This document shows positions 60,402 through 64,000 of a stretch of 64,000 nucleotides of DNA, piece by piece. Numbering within the stretch: position 1 is the first letter of the stretch; each line of letters starts with the position of its first letter. The stretch comes from Candidatus Villigracilis vicinus (GTDB lineage: Bacteria > Chloroflexota > Anaerolineae > Anaerolineales > Villigracilaceae): positions 62,001 to 126,000 of the forward strand of contig JADKIL010000019.1 of assembly GCA_016721315.1 (NCBI GenBank), written 5' to 3'. The position numbers were made by a program, and so were the translations under genes. The notes below the pieces were generated by a model. The model did no database searches. It worked only from the letters and a program-made list of their open reading frames with translations, and was not told the DNA's origin.

Positions 60402-60844
60402 TGCCTCTTCAGTTTTGCCTGTTTCTTTTGGCAGGCGGGGCAGAGCCCGTAGTATAGAACGCGTGCACCAAGCAGTTTGTAGCCCGAAGCCGCAGTGATT
60501 TCAGAATCCAAATGAGTGACGTGCTCGCTGGGAATATCGATGATACGTGAACAGGAAATGCATGCCAGGTTGACATGTGGTTCCGTGTCCGCATCGTAAT
60601 GGACCTTGTCATCGCCTGCGTGACCCAGCACATTCACCACACCCAAACCAACCAGCGTATCAAGTGTGTTGTACACCGTGGCAAGGCTGAGAGAGTGAAA
60701 GCGCGGCTTGAGTTCATCATATATCATGGCTGCGGTGGGGTGTTCATGGCTTGCGGCAAGGAGTTCGCAGATCGCCACCCGCTGCGGAGTGACGCGCATT
60801 CCGGCTTCCTGTAGGGCAGTGGTTAGGGTCGTGATAGTAGACAT
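60398..60844 (-). CDS. Fur family regulator, PerR-like
   Basis: A 148-residue Fur-family repressor. Winged helix: MRVTPQRVAICELLAASHEHPTAAMIYDEL, LSLATVYNTLDTLVGLGVV. Structural zinc is expected at CISC and CPAC. The regulatory metal site shows HYDADTEPHVNLAC, and the residue equivalent to Asp104 of B. subtilis PerR is Asp (RIIDIPSE), where Fur has Glu. That favours a peroxide-sensing PerR. Two Fur/PerR-box-like sites overlap its promoter, so it should repress itself and the ATPase gene behind it. Confidence 0.88.
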   Translation of the reverse strand: MSTITTLTTALQEAGMRVTPQRVAICELLAASHEHPTAAMIYDELKPRFHSLSLATVYNTLDTLVGLGVVNVLGHAGDDKVHYDADTEPHVNLACISCSRIIDIPSEHVTHLDSEITAASGYKLLGARVLYYGLCPACQKKQAKLKRQ

Positions 60845-60856
60845 AGTCTCTCTTAT

Positions 60857-60909
60857 TTGGAATTATTACAAATTTAGAATAATTATAAATAAGGTTTTTA
60901 TTTTGTCAA
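60857..60909 (-). promoter_or_regulatory. perR-ATPase operon promoter with two PerR/Fur boxes
   Basis: On the minus strand TTGACA (60904-60909), a 16-base spacer and TATAAT (60882-60887). Box 1 at 60874-60888 matches the 15-base PerR consensus TTATAATTATTATAA at 13 positions and covers the -10. Box 2 at 60857-60871 matches at 12 positions, just downstream. Confidence 0.8.
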
Positions 60910-60959
60910 GAGCTTTTATCTTTATTTGTGTATTAATATCTTTTCTTACACTCCTCTTA

Positions 60960-60988
60960 TTGACGCATCATTTTCCCGCTGTTATTAT
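60960..60988 (+). promoter_or_regulatory. Promoter of the hrcA-grpE-dnaK operon
   Basis: TTGACG (60960-60965), a 17-base spacer and TATTAT (60983-60988). Transcription should begin near 60995, placing the CIRCE element in the leader. Confidence 0.78.
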
Positions 60989-61002
60989 TATTCCATTATT
61001 AA

Positions 61003-61029
61003 TTGGCACTCTCGCAATGGGAGTGCTAA
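61003..61029 (+). promoter_or_regulatory. CIRCE element (HrcA operator)
   Basis: TTGGCACTC-N9-GAGTGCTAA. The right arm is a perfect match to the CIRCE consensus and the left arm differs at one base. It lies directly before hrcA. Confidence 0.95.
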
Positions 61030-61038
61030 ATTTTGAAC

Positions 61039-62076
61039 ATGAATCATCTCACCGAACGCCAGAAAACCCTCCTGATGCTGATCATACGTGATTACATCGA
61101 CACCGCTCAGCCCATTGGCTCGAAGCGGCTGGCGGAGCATTACCACATCAACTTGTCATCCGCGACCATTCGCAACGAGATGGCGGCACTGACAGAGATG
61201 GGCTACCTGCGACAGCCGCATACTTCGGCAGGACGTGTGCCAACTGAAGAGGGCTACCGTTATTTCGTCAGTGAGATGATGCATAGTGCCGAACTGCCTG
61301 AAACCGTTCAGCACACTATTTCGCACCAGTTCTATCAATCACGCCCCGAGCTCGACCAGTGGATGACCCTTGCGGCGTCCATTCTTGCGACCCAATCGCA
61401 GGGCGTTTCGGTCGTTGCCGCACCGCATGTTGAATCAACCAAGTTCAAACATGTGGAATTGATTTCGACTCAAGGCAGGCAAGTGCTTATGGTGCTGGTG
61501 ATGCTCGGCGGGGAAGTGTCGCAGCAAATTCTGACCTTGGCGGAACCTGTTGCCCAGGAGCGACTCAGCGGAACTGCCACGCGTCTTAACGGACTTTTGG
61601 CTGGTCAGACCGCCCAAGCCATGTCCGCGCTGACAGTTCGCCCCGACCCGCTCGATCAGGATATCCTCCTGCTCATCTTGCAGGACATGCGCCGTATGAC
61701 CGATAAAGCCTCAGGTGAAATCTACACCGATGGTCTGACCAACGTCCTTGGTGAACCTGAATTTTCTGAGTTGGATGGTCCGCGCCGGGCGTTGAAAATT
61801 TTTGAAGAACCCGCTACCTTGCAAGACTTGCTGACCAAGACTACCAGCAACAGCAACGTCGGTGCTTTGCAGGTGCTCATCGGCGGCGAAGGTGAATATG
61901 ATGACCTGCGTCAGTGCAGTCTGGTGATTGCGCGCTACGGCGTCCCTGGCATGGCGACGGGTGCGCTTGGCGTGCTGGGTCCCATGCGCATGGCTTATTC
62001 CAAAACTATCCCCACAGTGAGATTTGTGGCAGCCTTATTGAGCGATCTGGTGAACGATAATATTTCTGGTGAGTAA
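61039..62076 (+). CDS. hrcA: Heat-inducible transcription repressor HrcA
   Basis: A 345-residue HrcA. The N-terminal winged helix reads LTERQKTLLMLIIRDYIDTAQPIGSKRLAEHYHINLSSATIRNEMA, with the family motif GYLRQPHTSAGRVPTEEGYRYFV after it. The C-terminal GAF-like half ends with the conserved GALGVLGPMRMAYSKTIPTVRFVAAL. HrcA binds CIRCE, with GroEL modulating its activity, to repress chaperone genes. The site immediately upstream implies autoregulation. The frame is open two codons earlier from TTG, but the ATG at 61039 is preferred. Confidence 0.97.
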   Translation: MNHLTERQKTLLMLIIRDYIDTAQPIGSKRLAEHYHINLSSATIRNEMAALTEMGYLRQPHTSAGRVPTEEGYRYFVSEMMHSAELPETVQHTISHQFYQSRPELDQWMTLAASILATQSQGVSVVAAPHVESTKFKHVELISTQGRQVLMVLVMLGGEVSQQILTLAEPVAQERLSGTATRLNGLLAGQTAQAMSALTVRPDPLDQDILLLILQDMRRMTDKASGEIYTDGLTNVLGEPEFSELDGPRRALKIFEEPATLQDLLTKTTSNSNVGALQVLIGGEGEYDDLRQCSLVIARYGVPGMATGALGVLGPMRMAYSKTIPTVRFVAALLSDLVNDNISGE

Positions 62077-62080
62077 ATAA

Positions 62081-62117
62081 CGATATTCGATAATCGAATA
62101 ACGAATACCTAATATCG
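62081..62117. repeat. Nested AT-rich inverted repeat between hrcA and grpE
   Basis: Outer arms CGATATT/AATATCG (62081-62087 and 62111-62117) enclose an inner ATTCGA/TCGAAT palindrome (62085-62090 and 62094-62099). There is no T tract, so it is unlikely to be a strong terminator. Confidence 0.55.
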
Positions 62118-62137
62118 AACCTACGAGAGTGAGACAC

Positions 62138-62677
62138 ATGACAGAAGAAATGGATAAGCAAGAAGAACAGGGTCAAGCATCAGACGAGACAATGCCCAAT
62201 GGGGAAGGGCAGCCTTCGGATGAGCGTGAGGCGTTGATCCAACAGTTGAAGGAAGCCGAATCCAAGGTCGTCGAATATAAAGATGGCTGGGCGCGGACGC
62301 AGGCGGATTTCCAGAACTTCCGCAAACGCGTGGAACGGGATAACGAGGCATTCAAGGCTTCGACCAAGGGTGACATCTTGAAGAAGGTGTTGCCCGTGCT
62401 TGATGACCTTGAACGCGCTTTGCAAAACCGCCCCGCGGACGATGCCTGGGCAAATGGCATTGAGTTGGTGGCGCGCAAGTTCCAGAATATTCTGGATATG
62501 GAAGGCGTCAAGCGCATCGAAGCGAAGGGTGTGGCGTTCGACCCGAACTTCCATGAAGCCATCTCGCATGAACCGTCTGACGAAGTGGAAAGCGGACATG
62601 TGATCGACGTGGTGCAGAACGGCTATGTGATCGGTGAACGGGTTGTAAGACCCGCGTTGGTAAGAGTGGCGCAATAA
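62138..62677 (+). CDS. grpE: Nucleotide exchange factor GrpE
   Basis: A 179-residue GrpE, which releases ADP from DnaK. The acidic N-terminus is followed by a coiled coil (about 30-85, ALIQQLKEAESKVVEYKDGWARTQADFQNFRKR) and the beta-rich head ending in DPNFHEAISHEPS, GHVIDVVQNGYVIGERVVRPALVRVA. The ATG at 62138 has GAGAGTGAG upstream. A GTG three codons earlier is an alternative. It lies between hrcA and dnaK as in many bacteria. Confidence 0.96.
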   Translation: MTEEMDKQEEQGQASDETMPNGEGQPSDEREALIQQLKEAESKVVEYKDGWARTQADFQNFRKRVERDNEAFKASTKGDILKKVLPVLDDLERALQNRPADDAWANGIELVARKFQNILDMEGVKRIEAKGVAFDPNFHEAISHEPSDEVESGHVIDVVQNGYVIGERVVRPALVRVAQ

Positions 62678-62685
62678 AAGAAATT

Positions 62686-62788
62686 TCCGTCATTGCGAGG
62701 GCGGTGTTCTTCCGCCCGAAGCAATCTCCATGATTACGTTGTAGATTGCTTCGTCGCAAAGAGCAAGAGCGCTCCTCGCAATGACGAT
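62686..62788. repeat. Palindromic CGTCATTGCGAGG repeat element between grpE and dnaK
   Basis: About 103 bp with terminal inverted repeats CGTCATTGCGAGG (62688-62700) and CCTCGCAATGACG (62774-62786). An inner stem GAAGCAATCT/AGATTGCTTC (62718-62727 with 62743-62752) lies inside. No coding capacity. This matches a well-known family of intergenic MITE-like repeats that occurs across distant bacterial phyla. It splits the chaperone operon without carrying a T tract. Confidence 0.85.
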
Positions 62789-62803
62789 TTCATAGGAGAA
62801 ATT

Positions 62804-64000
62804 ATGGCAAAAATCATTGGTATTGACTTAGGCACGACCAACTCGGTGGCGGCAGTAATGCAAGGCGGCGAACCAGTTGTGATCCCATCAGCGGAAGGGG
62901 AGCGCTTGGTTCCTTCTGTGGTGGCGATGAATAAGAATAATGAACGTTTGGTGGGACGTGTGGCGCGCAATCAGGCGATCACCAACCCGACCAATACGAT
63001 CTTTTCGGTGAAGCGTTTTATGGGACGCAAGGCTGACGATGCAGAAGTAGAACGCACCAAGAAGCGTGTACCCTATGCCGTAAAAGAAGCGGCAAATGGG
63101 GATGTGCGCGTGGAACTCGGCGGTAAGGATTATTCCGCGCCGGAAGTTTCGGCGATGATCCTTGCAAAGATCAAGGCAGACGCTGAGGCGTATTTAGGTG
63201 AGACCATTACGCAGGCGGTCATTACTGTGCCTGCTTACTTCAATGATGCCCAACGCAACGCGACCAAGGACGCAGGCAAGATCGCAGGCTTGGAAGTGCT
63301 GCGCATCATCAATGAACCGACAGCTTCTTCCTTGGCATATGGCTTGGACAAGAAGAAGAACGAAGTCATCTGTGTGTATGACCTCGGCGGCGGTACCTTT
63401 GACGTGTCCATTTTGGATGTGGGTGATGGCGTGTTCCAAGTTCGTGCTACGAGCGGCGATACCTTCCTCGGCGGCGATGACTTTGATCTGCGTATCATGG
63501 ATCATCTGATTGCTGAATTTAAGAAAGACAACGGCATCGATCTGCACAATGACCGTCAGGCGCTTCAACGTTTGAAGGAAGCTTCTGAAAAGGCGAAGAT
63601 CGAACTTTCGACCGTGATGCAGACCGAGATCAACCTGCCTTATTTGACAGCGGATGCCAACGGTCCCAAGCACTTGGTGATGACCCTGACCCGCGCCAAG
63701 TTCGAACAGTTGGTCGCTGACCTCGTTGACCGCACGATTGCACCGGTCAAGCAGGCGTTAGCAGATGCTAGTTTAAACGCGGGCGATATCAACGAAATTG
63801 TGCTCGTCGGTGGTATGACCCGTATGCCTGCCATCCAAGACCGTGTACGCGCGTTCTTCGGCAAAGACCCGCACAAAGGCGTGAACCCTGATGAAGTCGT
63901 TGCGATCGGCGCGGCGATTCAGGGTGGCGTGCTCGGTGGGGAAGTGAAGGACATCCTTTTGCTCGATGTGACTCCGCTGACTCTCGCCATTGAAACTCTC
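62804..64000 (+). CDS. dnaK: Chaperone protein DnaK (partial)
   Basis: The first 399 residues of Hsp70, cut by the right edge and open throughout. Visible are the phosphate-1 motif IIGIDLGTTNSVAAVM, the connect region ITVPAYFNDAQRNATKDAG, phosphate-2 VYDLGGGTFDVSILDVGDG, and VLVGGMTRMPAIQ of the adenosine motif. The frame then runs into the start of the substrate-binding domain (DVTPLTLAIET). AGGAGA precedes the ATG. It is the third gene of the HrcA-controlled operon, and dnaJ may follow outside the window. Confidence 0.98.
   Translation, partial: MAKIIGIDLGTTNSVAAVMQGGEPVVIPSAEGERLVPSVVAMNKNNERLVGRVARNQAITNPTNTIFSVKRFMGRKADDAEVERTKKRVPYAVKEAANGDVRVELGGKDYSAPEVSAMILAKIKADAEAYLGETITQAVITVPAYFNDAQRNATKDAGKIAGLEVLRIINEPTASSLAYGLDKKKNEVICVYDLGGGTFDVSILDVGDGVFQVRATSGDTFLGGDDFDLRIMDHLIAEFKKDNGIDLHNDRQALQRLKEASEKAKIELSTVMQTEINLPYLTADANGPKHLVMTLTRAKFEQLVADLVDRTIAPVKQALADASLNAGDINEIVLVGGMTRMPAIQDRVRAFFGKDPHKGVNPDEVVAIGAAIQGGVLGGEVKDILLLDVTPLTLAIETL

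Overview
The window reads as chromosomal DNA from a bacterium of the phylum Chloroflexota, most likely class Anaerolineae. This rests on style, not on a marker search. Many membrane or secreted proteins carry Thr/Pro-rich 'TPTPT' linkers. There are two eukaryote-type Ser/Thr kinases, very large GAF/PAS sensors, a YloU-FakA pair, SUMF1-type lipoproteins, and a FolC and RecG of the kind seen in that group. Housekeeping genes dominate. I see no rRNA, tRNA, CRISPR array, prophage or intact insertion sequence.

Layout. 1-3225 (minus): C39-type peptidase/TPR protein followed by two related SUMF1-domain lipoproteins. 3390-6429 (plus): flavin reductase, AMMECR1 protein, TPR membrane protein. 6511-8311 (minus): lipid kinase, SH3-type membrane protein, DUF971 protein. 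8426-10286 (plus): Ser/Thr kinase and rpe; then rpmB (minus). 10804-12840: YloU-like protein and FakA. A PadR/HAAS membrane module (minus) separates these from a DegV/FakB protein at 14408. 15303-20101: CPBP protease (minus), then recG, coaD and a coiled-coil protein. 20145-21660: unknown membrane protein and heme O synthase (minus). 21867-31176: a 1699-residue HD-GYP sensor convergent with ftsB-like, GGDEF and lysA genes. 31413: rplI. 32077-32857 (minus): a truncated restriction-modification N-terminus and a MntA/HepT toxin-antitoxin pair. 32951-35899: RodZ-like protein with two HTH domains, then rimO. 35956-40834 (minus): CopD-like protein, TPR protein, murJ with a zinc-ribbon leader gene, quinone oxidoreductase, DUF503. 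41497-50472 (plus): folC, lon, SDR, M24 peptidase, GNAT, tag, PfkB kinase, M20 peptidase. 50549-54614 (minus): adenylate cyclase and transglutaminase membrane protein. 54685-58020 (plus): PAP2 and a second Ser/Thr kinase with a TolB-like domain. 58089-60844 (minus): PerR-like regulator and a P1B-4 metal ATPase. 61039-end: hrcA-grpE-dnaK.

Regulation can be read at several places. A consensus promoter with a palindrome in its spacer precedes padR. Another palindrome sits on the -10 of the CPBP gene. Two Fur/PerR boxes overlap the promoter of the perR-ATPase operon. A CIRCE element precedes hrcA. Convergent genes are nearly always separated by one strong hairpin with A and T tracts on its two sides. 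Several genes have a -10-like hexamer 12-15 nt upstream of the start codon and no Shine-Dalgarno sequence, which suggests leaderless mRNAs.

The most unusual observations are: two palindromic insertions in folC, one of them bringing an in-frame TGA near the 5' end; an R-M remnant fused into a MntA/HepT cassette; several members of short palindromic repeat families; a twin-HTH RodZ; and the perR-P1B-4 ATPase pair that looks like a ferrous-iron efflux unit. I do not see a convincing wholly new multi-gene system.
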